A stretch of 64,000 nucleotides of DNA from Clostridium disporicum (GCF_001405015.1 NZ_CYZX01000005.1:1-64000); one strand, 5' to 3'. Counted from the first letter of the stretch, positions 28,001 through 37,057 are shown. Notes: a model not told the origin generated them from the letters alone. Numbers and translations: made by a program.

Positions 28001-31000
28001 TTATCATCAATAATATATTCTAATGGATAAATTCCTTTTTCATTTACATTAACTTCCCCATTTATAACTATATTTGAGCTTATATCTTCACCATTGTAAC
28101 TTAATGCTTTAACTAATGTCATTGGATCAAATTCTTCTCTAAGTTTTATACTTATTGATTGTTGTTGTACTCTTAAACTTGGAGTCAAAGAGTTCACTAC
28201 TACTGCCTCTCCAGTATTTAATTTCTTATCGTAAGGTATAACAGTATAATTTACTGATTCCCCTACATTTGATTCTGCATCAATGAAACTATTAGTTGAA
28301 GTAAATCCTATTAATTCACCATCTTTAAATATTTCGTAACCTAACACATCATTTTTTGAATTTTCATTAACATTAAATGATAATTTTACGTTTCCATTTT
28401 CATTAAGAACATTAACATTTAATTCTGGATTACCATTAAATCCTTCACCTTCATACTCTATATAATCATAATTAGCATACCAAGTTTTTATATCTGGCTT
28501 TGGATATTTACTTAATAATTCTTTTGTCTCATCAGAAACCCAGAATCCATGTCTTTCAAAATGTTCACTTAAATCCAATTCTAAAGCTATACTAGAGTAT
28601 TTAGCTAGTTGGTTTAACTTATCATTTGCTGCATTTTCAGAATCTAAAATTACGTTATTTTCTCTATATTGAGCATTTACTTTCCCCCAATATCCTGGAT
28701 ATATCATTTCTAATTGCCAGAATGCTGCTAAGTTTTCAAAATATCCACCTGCGTAATAACTGTTATTATCCGTTGCTATAACATTCTTGAAAACATGACT
28801 TTCAAAAGGTATTCTTTTATTTGGTTTATTATAATAGTAAGATGAATTTTGAGGTATCATATTATTTGTAACTTCGCCTATAGTTCTTACCCCTATATCA
28901 AGTTTATGACCCATTTCATGGTCAACACCCCATCCACCTACACTAGTTAGCATAGCGACCATTACGTCACCTTGAACACCTATATGACCTCCAGCTGCAT
29001 ACATATATCCAAATGGTTGCGCTAATCTTATGTTCTCTCTTGTATACTTAATATCATTATTTATACTACTTCCGTCCATTCCTAAATATTCAAATATCAT
29101 ATCCATATGATCATCATACATATTTACAGTATTCATTGGACCAAATTCTTGATTTATATATGCTTCATATGCCCCTGTTGCAGTTCCTGTAAATACAAGA
29201 TGGTCTGAAACTATTTCTGCAACATCTATCATTTTTCTATCCATAACATTTGGATTTTCTGCTTTGTCTGCATCAAGTCTTGCTTTATAATCTTTTAAAA
29301 GCTCTAAAAATTCTTGCTCATCAGTATTTTTATCCATAATAGGAAATTGTTCGCAACCTGATGCAAATCTTATAACAGGTGCTTTATTTTGTTGTTCTTC
29401 TGTATATGGATTAACTATATATACAGCTCCTCCTGGAGTTACATCATGTCTATACCATCCATCATTTTGACTAACAGCTGGTACAGTTATTACGTTTTTA
29501 CCTACATGTAAACTTACAGTTCTTCCCCAGCTTGCAAAGCTTCCTTCCTGTTGTGAAAACATCAATTGTGGTAATGGTTGCCCTGCTTCTGCATCAACAT
29601 ATACTGTTATTGTTTCTCCTGCCATAGCAACTATCCCAGTAGGTTGATTATTATTACCAAAACCAAACTTTAGATTCTTATTTGCATGTGCATTTCTATC
29701 TCCATACTGTTCTGCAACAACAGTTTTAATAGTTTGTAATTCACCATTTACACTTTCTTTGGCCATTTGTATATCTTTTAAATACACAGCAGATAATGGA
29801 TGGTTACTAACCTCATTTTCAAATTCTATTAACTTTTCTATAGTATTAAACTCATCTGAAACAGTATCCATTAACCCATTTGTAAATAGTGTTTTCATTT
29901 TTTTAGATACTAAATCTTCTTTATATAATCTTATATCTGAAATTGATGCCCAACTTTCATGAGCTTTATCAAATACAAACTTCACTCTTTTAGCCTTAGT
30001 AGGCTCAAATTGTATTTCTAACATATCAGTAGTTACTGTATAACTACCTTCTGTTACTTTTTGAAAGTTATCCCCCGAAGCAACTGGTGATATATATATA
30101 CTAAACTGCTCCGCAAATCCTTTACCACTAACTCTGGATTTATAAGTTAATCTACTTATCATCTCTGCTTCTTCTAATGTTAATATAACTTCATTTTTAA
30201 AAGAATTACTATTTGGATTTCCAGTTTCCCAATGAGTATTTGTATCTTCATCTATTGCATACTTTATTGCAGAACTAGAATATTGTCCTCCATTGTTACT
30301 TATTCTCAAATTTTGAACTCTAAATACATCATCATATTCATTTATATAATCTGTATAAAAAGGTTCAAATTTAGATACATTAGCCGTTCCACTTTGAATT
30401 TTTCCAAATTCAACCAACTCTTTAGCTAGGTTTAACTTTTCAGTATATTCCGCTTCAAATGGATGCCCTTCAGCTTCTTCTATTAAACTATCAATAGCAG
30501 CAATTGTTCCAAATTCAGGATTAACTTCATTCATATTTTCATCTACAAACAATATGTCTATTTTTTGATCCAACTCATCTGGCATATATAAACCAAATTC
30601 AGAAGCTAAAGCCCACTTTTCATATCCCTTTTTATATACAAATTTTATTCTTCTTACTTCTGTTTCTTTAAACTTTATCTGTAATGTATCTTTAGTTGTA
30701 ATACTAGTAGCTCCTTCTGATATTTTTTCAAAAGTATCTCCTTCTGATGTTCTAGATCCATATATCTCAAATTCCTGTGCAAAACCTCTAGAAACTAGGC
30801 TTGTATACATTATTCTGTCTATTGTTGTTAACTCATCTAAAGTTATTACTACTTCATTTGTATGGCTAGATGAATTTTGTTTTCCAGAATGCCAATTTGT
30901 ATTTACATCTCCATCCATAGCTCTTGCTATGACATTAGAAGCATAATGCCCACCATTAGTTGTTATACTTGTAATTTTTTCTAAAGGCACTTTAAATAAT

Positions 31001-31878
31001 TCATCATAATTATCTAATCTTTCATCATTAAATGATTTAAAATTAGCCACCTTAGCCTCTGTAAATTCCAACTTCTTTCCTTCTAATATTATTCTAGCAT
31101 TATTAATATCCTCTGCTATTTCATTATATAATGGATGTGTACTTGCCTCTACATCAAAAGCTTCTAGTTTTTCTACTGTATTAAACTCTTCACTTAACTC
31201 ATTCTTTGACTCATTAGTGAATATATTATTCATTTTATCTATTATGTTATCTTCTTTATAAAACATAAATTCTGATGCACTTGCCCAATTGTTTGTAGCT
31301 TTCTTAAATACAAATTTTACTCTTTTAAATTCTGTTGCATCAAATTTTATTTCTACAATATCACCAGTAGAACCTGTATATTCACCACTTGCAACTAACT
31401 CAAAATCATCTGCATTTTCTGTACGTGATGAATAAATTTCTACCTCTTGAGCAAAACCTTTTCCTCCAGCATCTCTTCTTGCTGCATAAACAATCCTATT
31501 TAAAGTTTCAACCTCCTCAAATGTTATCACTACTTCATTTGTAAAAGTTGAACTATTAGGCTTTCCTGTTTCCCAATGTGTTTGAAAGTTTTCATCTATT
31601 GCTTTATCAATAGTACTTCCTGAATATTTTCCCCCATTATTACTTATAGATTTGATGTTAGAGTTATCCATTTTAAATACTTCATTATAGCTTTCTAAAT
31701 ATTGGCTACTTTGTAAGCTGAACTTTGTTATGGTAGCTTGTCCCCCTAATGTTTTTTCATCTTGTGCAACTTCTATCCTTGCATTATTTAGCGTGTCTGC
31801 TAAAACATTAATAGGAGTAGAAATCATATTTGTTATCGTTGCTGCCAAGATAATCGTAGATAACTTTCTTTTTAACAT
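25027..31878 (-). CDS. Secreted M60 (enhancin/ZmpA-like) metalloprotease
   Basis: A 2,283-residue secreted zinc protease of the M60 family, enzymes that cleave next to O-glycans in mucins. Start MLKRKLSTIILAATI at 31878 is preferred (AAGGGGGAA upstream); a signal peptide ends near VLA-DTL. Order: three F5/8-type C (CBM32-like) modules alternating with helical FIVAR-like linkers, the M60 N-terminal sandwich, the catalytic domain with zinc motif HEMGH near residue 987, two NPCBM modules (YLSDTAWASV, YLTDYEWKST), two DUF5011 Ig-like domains, a fourth F5/8C module, helical repeats and a short leucine-rich C-terminal part. There is no LPXTG-type anchor. Expression is under a c-di-GMP-I riboswitch. 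The gene splits the sucrose regulon in two. Confidence 0.93.
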   Translation of the reverse strand: MLKRKLSTIILAATITNMISTPINVLADTLNNARIEVAQDEKTLGGQATITKFSLQSSQYLESYNEVFKMDNSNIKSISNNGGKYSGSTIDKAIDENFQTHWETGKPNSSTFTNEVVITFEEVETLNRIVYAARRDAGGKGFAQEVEIYSSRTENADDFELVASGEYTGSTGDIVEIKFDATEFKRVKFVFKKATNNWASASEFMFYKEDNIIDKMNNIFTNESKNELSEEFNTVEKLEAFDVEASTHPLYNEIAEDINNARIILEGKKLEFTEAKVANFKSFNDERLDNYDELFKVPLEKITSITTNGGHYASNVIARAMDGDVNTNWHSGKQNSSSHTNEVVITLDELTTIDRIMYTSLVSRGFAQEFEIYGSRTSEGDTFEKISEGATSITTKDTLQIKFKETEVRRIKFVYKKGYEKWALASEFGLYMPDELDQKIDILFVDENMNEVNPEFGTIAAIDSLIEEAEGHPFEAEYTEKLNLAKELVEFGKIQSGTANVSKFEPFYTDYINEYDDVFRVQNLRISNNGGQYSSSAIKYAIDEDTNTHWETGNPNSNSFKNEVILTLEEAEMISRLTYKSRVSGKGFAEQFSIYISPVASGDNFQKVTEGSYTVTTDMLEIQFEPTKAKRVKFVFDKAHESWASISDIRLYKEDLVSKKMKTLFTNGLMDTVSDEFNTIEKLIEFENEVSNHPLSAVYLKDIQMAKESVNGELQTIKTVVAEQYGDRNAHANKNLKFGFGNNNQPTGIVAMAGETITVYVDAEAGQPLPQLMFSQQEGSFASWGRTVSLHVGKNVITVPAVSQNDGWYRHDVTPGGAVYIVNPYTEEQQNKAPVIRFASGCEQFPIMDKNTDEQEFLELLKDYKARLDADKAENPNVMDRKMIDVAEIVSDHLVFTGTATGAYEAYINQEFGPMNTVNMYDDHMDMIFEYLGMDGSSINNDIKYTRENIRLAQPFGYMYAAGGHIGVQGDVMVAMLTSVGGWGVDHEMGHKLDIGVRTIGEVTNNMIPQNSSYYYNKPNKRIPFESHVFKNVIATDNNSYYAGGYFENLAAFWQLEMIYPGYWGKVNAQYRENNVILDSENAANDKLNQLAKYSSIALELDLSEHFERHGFWVSDETKELLSKYPKPDIKTWYANYDYIEYEGEGFNGNPELNVNVLNENGNVKLSFNVNENSKNDVLGYEIFKDGELIGFTSTNSFIDAESNVGESVNYTVIPYDKKLNTGEAVVVNSLTPSLRVQQQSISIKLREEFDPMTLVKALSYNGEDISSNIVINGEVNVNEKGIYPLEYIIDDNGVVVTKMVNVEVVSDYDYLSDTAWASVTTQHGTPRRNSSIKGRVNGEIKTFDKGFGIHANGKITYDLSNVDYDNFEALVGIDMSIASQSNSSVVFKVIGDGEVLVSTDVIKHADNMVGINVPIKGIQELVIEVNDGGNGNTSDHAVIANPKLTTNNAKPSLNVIDKTYKLGESVDFNAGINATDVEDGDLTASIEIISNNFEENKVGRFEVTYRVTDSDNNLVEKTSYVTVYEEFEVVKSKYGQFNNLEAYNEKFKIPVVSVSNNGGNYGSSGISYAIDNNVNTHWETGKPNSSTFKNEVIFDLGELAEIDKIAYKARSGGKGFATKFEIYVSTEAEGNDFVLAGIGSYTGSRNDVIEIDIAKTEVRRVKFKFVEAYDSWASIGEMSFYKTDELADKIANELFVDESKTAVMENYNTLEKLEALRNEVSNHPASSLFQEDLNKAEELIRASFPVLNIPKSVSTKLGQVIELDEEYSATDIEDGDLTSSIEVSGNVNFNKAGKYPITYKVTDSDGNTVEATRTIAVVDMNDYSYLTDYEWKSTSNSYTAPKKDISISGRALRLTDENGKEVAYERGIGAHSTSTIIYDLTDKNCDYFTSYIGVDRQMYNTVGSVSFEVYVDGEKKFDSGLMNSKDIQKFVEVDINGAKELKLVVTDGGNGNGSDHATWGDAKLHYANNEAVEVNRVELDTLLETINELDTNDYSEESFINLQDVLEEVKTSLLDGYNQVEIDDLYVKLNEVYEALVKLSDLQAAINEVALIDKEIYTEETVAVLEKVLERANNMLVDKSITQEAVDSMVKEIYSVIDNLEMNIDLNEVVNVPDRILRDAIKETLELTSNTITIGDMYRLTSLNGEGLMISSLEGLQYAKNLETLNLNYNEIQDLSQLSSLRKLTDISVIEQYIAVGMAYVTDGKVTIDEEVIDITGEKMMPKKVLIANVEGSKTIDAISVIEDNKISIDKGLLYSGVNSVSLIYQSLDGKYEATTIYMLTN

Positions 31879-31923
31879 TTGCATTTCCCCCTTGAAATAA
31901 TTTTTATTCCCAGAGGAGTACAT

Positions 31924-31952
31924 TAAAAAAAGCTACTCCAAAAGAGTAGCTT
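31924..31952 (-). terminator. Riboswitch-linked terminator before the M60 gene
   Basis: AAGCTACTC (31930-31938) pairs with GAGTAGCTT (31944-31952), followed by seven T on the minus strand. It stands between the c-di-GMP aptamer and the start codon, so it is the likely expression platform. The same 28-base sequence recurs at 32350-32376 as the terminator of the upstream gene. Confidence 0.85.
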
Positions 31953-32090
31953 AATAATCATAAGTAATAATATTTATATAGTAGCCTTTATATTGATTCT
32001 TTATAAGTAAAAATACTCACTAAAAAATAAATATTAGTTCAAAATATATAAATTTACTAACCTTATAAGACAAAAAGTATAATGTACCCT

Positions 32091-32167
32091 TTGGCAACTG
32101 GCTGACATAGTTAAAATAACCTTAGTCCCTATAGCTTTGCGTCTCTAGATTTCCCTAGATTTGCCTA
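32091..32167 (-). promoter_or_regulatory. c-di-GMP-I riboswitch (GEMM)
   Basis: The minus strand reads the class I c-di-GMP aptamer: P1 GGCAA (32161-32165) with UUGCC (32093-32097); the conserved AGGGAAAUCU segment with a GAAA-type tetraloop; the core GACGCAAAGC, followed by GGGACUAAGG; and AUGUCAGCCAG before the closing UUGCC. These are the family's binding-pocket and tetraloop-receptor elements. It lies about 210 bases before the M60 protease start and 140 before a terminator, so the second messenger controls transcription of that gene. Whether binding turns it on or off depends on the platform and is not settled here. Confidence 0.93.
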
Positions 32168-32185
32168 TTTAATTTTCACATGTAA

Positions 32186-32215
32186 ATAATACCATATTTT
32201 TCTACGGTAAATCAA
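32186..32215 (-). promoter_or_regulatory. Candidate promoter of the riboswitch and M60 gene
   Basis: TTGATT (32210-32215) and TATTAT (32186-32191) with an 18-base spacer on the minus strand, about 12-15 bases ahead of the likely transcript start and close to the aptamer 5' end. Confidence 0.6.
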
Positions 32216-32352
32216 TATATTTATTTTATACTATTTTTTATTATTTAATAGTAACTTCTTGTATTCATTTTACTTTTTTTACATTGTTATCAATAGCCTC
32301 ATAATTTATTATATTACATATCTTATTACATGTATCTAAACGTAAAGTAAAA

Positions 32353-32375
32353 AAGCTACTCCAAAAGAGTAGCTT
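32353..32375 (-). terminator. Terminator of the coat-like gene
   Basis: AAGCTACTC (32353-32361), loop CAAAA, GAGTAGCTT (32367-32375), followed by a T-run on the minus strand; identical to the hairpin at 31930-31952, including flanking bases. Confidence 0.85.
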
Positions 32376-32412
32376 AGTAAGTCAAAATTATAATATTTCT
32401 TATAATAATACA

Positions 32413-32775
32413 TTAATAAGGGAAAAATGGATATGGGTACGGATATGGATATACTGGATAAATAAACGGATACCTCAATAAATCCAATCTGTTTATTCTA
32501 TTGATTGGAAATTTTCTTCTTCTAAATCTTCTATATCTATTAGGGCCTTTATATCCCATAGGTTGTTGACGACTCATATTATCTCCATCATCAATTACTA
32601 CATCTTCTCCAACTAACACTATGATTTCATCACTATCATCATCCACACCTTCAATAATTCCATCACAAGTACTTCCATCACTCATTATTAAGACAGCATG
32701 ATAAGATAAATATGTTTTACATTCCTCTTTTATTGAGCTTAACTCCCTATAACATCCAACTACTTCCAAAGACAT
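32413..32775 (-). CDS. Small protein with aromatic tail, coat-like
   Basis: A 120-residue protein, ATG with AAAGGAGGTG upstream. The N-terminal half (about 10-65, SYHAVLIMSDGSTCDGIIEGVDDDSDEIIVLVGEDV) looks like an Sm-like beta barrel, as in several small clostridial spore proteins. A basic hinge (NRYRRFRRRKFPINRIN) leads to a Pro/Tyr-rich end (YPVYPYPYPYPFFPY) typical of spore coat and exosporium proteins. No signal peptide. The spore role is an inference from composition. It sits between scrA and the riboswitch-controlled protease, with its own terminator. Confidence 0.6.
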   Translation of the reverse strand: MSLEVVGCYRELSSIKEECKTYLSYHAVLIMSDGSTCDGIIEGVDDDSDEIIVLVGEDVVIDDGDNMSRQQPMGYKGPNRYRRFRRRKFPINRINRLDLLRYPFIYPVYPYPYPYPFFPY

Positions 32776-32956
32776 ATAATTAACACCTCCTTTAGTTAAT
32801 ATGGTATTCTTATATGTCTATATTTGTTCTATATTATTTAATTATAATTAATATTCAGGTTAAAATTTATTATATTTCTTATCAAAACAATAATTACTAG
32901 CTATATATTATTCATTTTAATTTGCTAAACGTATAGCCTAATATATTAATACAAAA

Positions 32957-32986
32957 AGAAGAAATTGTCCTAAGACAATTTCTTCT
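32957..32986 (-). terminator. scrA terminator
   Basis: A perfect 13-bp stem AGAAGAAATTGTC (32957-32969) with its complement (32974-32986), loop CTAA, about 48 bases past the scrA stop, with T-rich tail on the minus strand. Confidence 0.8.
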
Positions 32987-33033
32987 CTTCATAACATTTA
33001 ATTATTAATTTCTAATTAATAATTATTGATTTA

Positions 33034-34410
33034 CTAAGCTTCTTCTTTAATTCCCATAAACATAGTAGCTACAAATGCAACACCTACTGCAATAACTAAT
33101 CCTATTATATAGTGAAGCGTTGATCCTGAAGCTGTTATTGCCATACCTGGTATACCTGTAACACCAACTGCAGTCATTCCAACTTTCATTGCTACAACAT
33201 AAGCTCCACCAATTGCACCACCTATTGCTGCCCCTATAAACGGAGTCTTGTATCTTAAGTTAACCCCAAAGATAGCAGCTTCAGTTATACCAAATAATGT
33301 ACTTATAGCTGATGGTAATGCAATAGCCTTCATCTTTTTATTCTTTGTTAATAAGAATGCTGCGAAACACGCTCCCCCTTGAGCAACGTTTGCCATTGAC
33401 CAAATTGGTAGTAATGTATTAACTCCTGTTTCAGCTAAAACACTAAGCTCTACAGCGTGGAAACTATGGTGAATTCCAGTAATAACTATTGATGAATAAG
33501 CTCCTCCGAATAAAAGCCCTGCAATTATTCCTAACTTATCTATTGCAAATGTTAAGAAAGTACTAATTCCCGCACCGATAAAGTTAGCTGCTGGCCCTAT
33601 AACTGCTAATGCTAAGAATCCTGTAACTAAAACAGTTATTAATGGAGTTAATAATATATCAAGTAATTCTGGAACAATTTTTCTAGTTCCTTTTTCTATA
33701 TAAGACATTACAAAAATAACTATTAATATAGGTAATACTGTTCCTTGATATCCAAGTAAAGGCATATCAATTAAGCCTAAAACTTTAATAGTTTCATAAC
33801 CAGTACCTTGAGTCCATGCATTTTGAAGTGTAGGGTGAATCATTATTCCACCAACTGTTGCTGCTAAGTATGGATTACATCCAAATACCTTTGCTGCACT
33901 AATTGCAACTAATATAGGTAAGAAGTTAAATGCTGCTGAACTAAACCAATCAAGCATCATCCACCACCAAGTATTAGAATATTGTTCTAATCCAAACTTA
34001 CCTGCAAGCCCTAATAATCCCATTAAAAGTCCTGCCGCAACTATAGCTGGTATAATTGGAACAAATATATCTGATAATACTTGTGCTAATCTTTGTAATG
34101 GATTTAGCTTCTTAGCACCTTCTGCCTTTACGTCAGCTGTGCTCATCTCTTTAATTCCTGTAATATTTGCAAACTCAGCATAAACTTTATTTACTATGCC
34201 TTGCCCTATTATTACTTGGAATTGTCCTCCATTCATAAAAGCACCTTTTACTAAGTCTAAATTCTCGATTTCCTCTTTGTTAATTAAGCTCTCATCTTTT
34301 ACAACTAATCTTAATCTTGTTGCGCAGTGTGCTGCACTAGCAACGTTTTCATTACCACCAATAAACTGTAATATTTTATTGGCACAATCAAAATACTTAT
34401 TTGATCCCAT
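33034..34410 (-). CDS. scrA: PTS sucrose-specific EIIBC
   Basis: A 458-residue membrane permease that takes up sucrose while phosphorylating it. The IIB domain (about 1-85) carries the phosphorylation Cys29 in AHCATRLRL and the GGQFQVIIGQG segment. The IIC domain (about 105-458) has some ten membrane spans and the family motifs GITEAAIFGVNLRY and GIHHSFHAVE. No IIA domain is fused, so a shared glucose-type IIA from elsewhere must act. AAGGAGG precedes ATG. Two ScrR operators lie upstream at 34575-34586 and 34663-34674. Trehalose- or beta-glucoside-type EIIBC are close relatives; the scr neighbours favour sucrose. Confidence 0.88.
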   Translation of the reverse strand: MGSNKYFDCANKILQFIGGNENVASAAHCATRLRLVVKDESLINKEEIENLDLVKGAFMNGGQFQVIIGQGIVNKVYAEFANITGIKEMSTADVKAEGAKKLNPLQRLAQVLSDIFVPIIPAIVAAGLLMGLLGLAGKFGLEQYSNTWWWMMLDWFSSAAFNFLPILVAISAAKVFGCNPYLAATVGGIMIHPTLQNAWTQGTGYETIKVLGLIDMPLLGYQGTVLPILIVIFVMSYIEKGTRKIVPELLDILLTPLITVLVTGFLALAVIGPAANFIGAGISTFLTFAIDKLGIIAGLLFGGAYSSIVITGIHHSFHAVELSVLAETGVNTLLPIWSMANVAQGGACFAAFLLTKNKKMKAIALPSAISTLFGITEAAIFGVNLRYKTPFIGAAIGGAIGGAYVVAMKVGMTAVGVTGIPGMAITASGSTLHYIIGLVIAVGVAFVATMFMGIKEEA

Positions 34411-34574
34411 CTTTACTTCCTCCTTGTAATTTAAAAGCTATGAAACACACTATTCATATATATCCGTATGTGTATACTTACAGTGTAATTTCATTTATTT
34501 AAAATCCCATACTCTACTTTAAAAAGTCTTTTTAATATTTTCCCCGCTTAGCTTCTTCATATTCCACTACACCA

Positions 34575-34586
34575 GGGAACGTTCCC
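34575..34586. promoter_or_regulatory. ScrR operator, proximal to scrA
   Basis: Perfect palindrome GGGAACGTTCCC, about 165 bases before the scrA start and 88 bases from a second identical site. Typical binding site of a LacI-family sucrose repressor; the spacing would allow a repression loop. Confidence 0.88.
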
Positions 34587-34662
34587 ACATTTTGCATAAG
34601 AAAATACTATCTTAAATATACTTAATATGTTTTTTTGATAATATTTATATTCCTCATTTAAA

Positions 34663-34674
34663 GGGAACGTTCCC
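34663..34674. promoter_or_regulatory. ScrR operator, distal to scrA
   Basis: Second perfect GGGAACGTTCCC, 36 bases past the scrR stop codon. With 34575-34586 and the site before scrK it forms a three-member operator set. AT-rich DNA between the two sites (with a TATAAATATTAT segment) probably carries the scrA promoter. Confidence 0.88.
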
Positions 34675-34709
34675 ATGCATAAGAAAATAATAACCTTTTC
34701 ATAAGGTTA

Positions 34710-35708
34710 TTATATACTGTCTCTTTCTATAAGTCCATAGTTAAGTTTAATATTTTTATACAAGTTTTTTGAGGAGTTTATTCCATTTCCTAGAATTTCG
34801 CACATTATTTCAGCACTTTTTCTTCCTGAAGTTTTATAATGAAAGTGAATTGTTGTTAATTTAGGCGTTATTACTTTTGATATTCTAGAGTCTCCCATTC
34901 CCATTACCACAACATCTTCAGGTACTCTATAATTATTTTCTCTTAAATACTCTATTACCCCAACTGCAATATTATCAGTAACTGCTAAAATTGCAGTAAC
35001 ATCTTTATCATTTTCCATTATTTCTTTAGCAAGATTATATCCACTTTCAGATGAAAACTCTCCAATCTTTATATAATTTTCATTTAACTTTATTCCTGAC
35101 TCTATAATTCCATCAATATATCCTTTTGTTCTATAATGTCCAACTGATATATCTTCTTTATATACTCCAACAAAGCCTATATTTTTATGACCTTTATCTA
35201 TAATATACTTTACACTATCTTTTGCAGCATTATAATCATCATGGTAAACTGATGGATAACCATTAATTTCTTGACCTACTACTACAATCGGAACTTGAAC
35301 ATCATTCATTACCTTAATATGAGCATCTGTCACCTTCGTTGCTATAAATATAATTCCATCGACATTATTATTTTTAAATATGTTTAGATATTCAATTTCT
35401 TTTTCTATAGATAAATTTGTGTTAGCAATAAGAACATCATATCCTTTAGGAGAAAATATATCTGTCATTCCTTCAACAACTCTTGCTATTGTTTCAGAAC
35501 TAATTTTAGGAACTATAACTCCTATTAAATTTGTCTTCTTAGTTCTCATGCTCTTAGCATGTCTCTGTGGTTGAAACCCAGTTTCATCAAGTACTTTCTG
35601 TATCTTGCTTCTAGATTCTTCACTAACATATCCACTATTAAGATATCTAGATACTGTTGATTTTGAAACCCCAGCCAACTTAGCAATATCAATTATATTT
35701 AAAGCCAT
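34710..35708 (-). CDS. scrR: LacI-family sucrose operon repressor
   Basis: A 332-residue LacI-type regulator. The N-terminal helix-turn-helix reads NIIDIAKLAGVSKSTVSRYLNSGYVS with the hinge helix further on (QRHAKSMRTKKT), followed by a periplasmic-binding-protein-like sensor domain (LIGVIVPKISSETIARVVEG ... ). The frame is open to 35741, but MALNIIDIAKLAG at 35708 has AAGGAG upstream and the usual N-terminus. Adjacent scrA and three GGGAAC/TGTTCCC palindromes identify its targets. Sucrose-6-phosphate or fructose is the probable inducer, from knowledge of the family. Confidence 0.87.
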   Translation of the reverse strand: MALNIIDIAKLAGVSKSTVSRYLNSGYVSEESRSKIQKVLDETGFQPQRHAKSMRTKKTNLIGVIVPKISSETIARVVEGMTDIFSPKGYDVLIANTNLSIEKEIEYLNIFKNNNVDGIIFIATKVTDAHIKVMNDVQVPIVVVGQEINGYPSVYHDDYNAAKDSVKYIIDKGHKNIGFVGVYKEDISVGHYRTKGYIDGIIESGIKLNENYIKIGEFSSESGYNLAKEIMENDKDVTAILAVTDNIAVGVIEYLRENNYRVPEDVVVMGMGDSRISKVITPKLTTIHFHYKTSGRKSAEIMCEILGNGINSSKNLYKNIKLNYGLIERDSI

Positions 35709-35830
35709 TTTCTTTTCTCCTTTTTCCTTACACAGTAACATTTCTTCTTTTACGAAGCAGACTTTTCCCTTTTAGCGAAATCTAAACCTTTCACCTTGAA
35801 TTAGTCAACTCTTCAATTTTTCATAGTCAA

Positions 35831-36817
35831 CTAATTTCTGTCTGCTGGATATACAAGACCAATCTGTCTTCTTGCCTCATCCATTATTTCCATTACATTT
35901 TTAGAGAATTCTAAAGAATTAATCTTTGATTCTTTTTCTCCTCTTTGTATTATATTAATAAATTCTTCAATTTCATAGCACATATTATGTTCTTCTTGAT
36001 ATTGAGTTAAATCTTCAACATTTCCATCTCTATATATAATCTTAACAGAGCCCATTGTATTTATTCTATCTATTATCATAGTCCCCTCTTCCCCCTGGAT
36101 TTCTGTAGGAAGATGTGAATTAGATATTTTAGAATATATTACTGAAGCCTCCTTATCATCATACTTAAAGATTATTGTTCCCTCTCCATCTGCTCCTGAT
36201 TCAAGCATATAACTACTTGCCTTTATTTCATTTGGTCTTCCAAAAAGAGCTACCATAGGAGCTATAGTATATACCCCAATATCCATTAACGCTCCATTTG
36301 ATAATTCTGGATTAAATGCATTTAATACTATTCCTTCTTTATACTTATCATATCTTGATGAGTATTGACAAAAGCTTGCGAAGTATCTTCTTACTTTACC
36401 TATCTTGTGAATATTCTCCATGGCAACCTTAAAATTTGGCATAAGCGTAGTTTTCATTGCTTCCATTAGCACTACATTATTCTTCTTAGCAGCTTCTATC
36501 ATTTTATTAACTTCCTTTGTATTTGAAGCAAATGCTTTTTCTCCTAATACATGCTTTCCATTATTCATAAATAATATAGCTTGCTCTGCATGTAGCCTAT
36601 TAGGTGATGCAATATATACGGCATCTATTAAATCACTTTTCGCCATATCTTCAAGACTAGTAAATGTATTTTGTACGCCATATCTATTAGCAAACTCTTT
36701 TGCTTTTTCTTCTGTTCTTGAGTAAACTGCTGTTAGTTTAAAATCTTTTACTAAACTTGCTCCATCTAAAAACCAAGTTGTTATATTATTTGTTCCTACA
36801 ATTCCAAATCTAATCAT
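35831..36817 (-). CDS. Gfo/Idh/MocA-family oxidoreductase
   Basis: A 328-residue NAD(P)-dependent sugar or inositol dehydrogenase-type protein. The Rossmann start is IRFGIVGTNNITTWFLDGA, followed by VYIASPNRLHAEQAILFMNNGKHVLGEKAFA, which holds the EK active-site motif of the family. The C-terminal alpha/beta domain begins near 125. The start MIRFGIVG at 36817 has GAGGTG nine bases upstream. Substrate unknown. It lies just before scrR on the same strand, separated by about 120 bases, and may be independent of the sucrose genes. Confidence 0.88.
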   Translation of the reverse strand: MIRFGIVGTNNITTWFLDGASLVKDFKLTAVYSRTEEKAKEFANRYGVQNTFTSLEDMAKSDLIDAVYIASPNRLHAEQAILFMNNGKHVLGEKAFASNTKEVNKMIEAAKKNNVVLMEAMKTTLMPNFKVAMENIHKIGKVRRYFASFCQYSSRYDKYKEGIVLNAFNPELSNGALMDIGVYTIAPMVALFGRPNEIKASSYMLESGADGEGTIIFKYDDKEASVIYSKISNSHLPTEIQGEEGTMIIDRINTMGSVKIIYRDGNVEDLTQYQEEHNMCYEIEEFINIIQRGEKESKINSLEFSKNVMEIMDEARRQIGLVYPADRN

Positions 36818-37039
36818 CTCGCCATACACCTCTTTAAATTAATTCATAATTATCATACTTTAACTAAATATATTTTACTTTATTAATACATCTACATAGT
36901 GTAAATATAGTATCTTAGACTATAAACATAATAATTAATAATATGTTTTTGTCTACTTTATTCATAAATCAACCCTATCCCAAAATATACTTAAAATGTA
37001 CTGATTTATTTTTCCTGTTAATATTAATTTTACCTTTAT

Positions 37040-37057
37040 ATTGAGTATATACTCAAT
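37040..37057. promoter_or_regulatory. 18-bp perfect palindrome
   Basis: ATTGAGTATATACTCAAT is exactly self-complementary. It stands 250 bases before the amidase-like gene, in a gap that otherwise holds repeats. It could be an operator of an unknown dimeric regulator; no regulator gene is adjacent. Confidence 0.4.

Noticed and set aside
33034..34410. Trehalose-type EIIBC instead of sucrose
   Set aside because: Family alone allows it, but scrK, scrB, a LacI-type regulator and shared operators in the same window favour sucrose.
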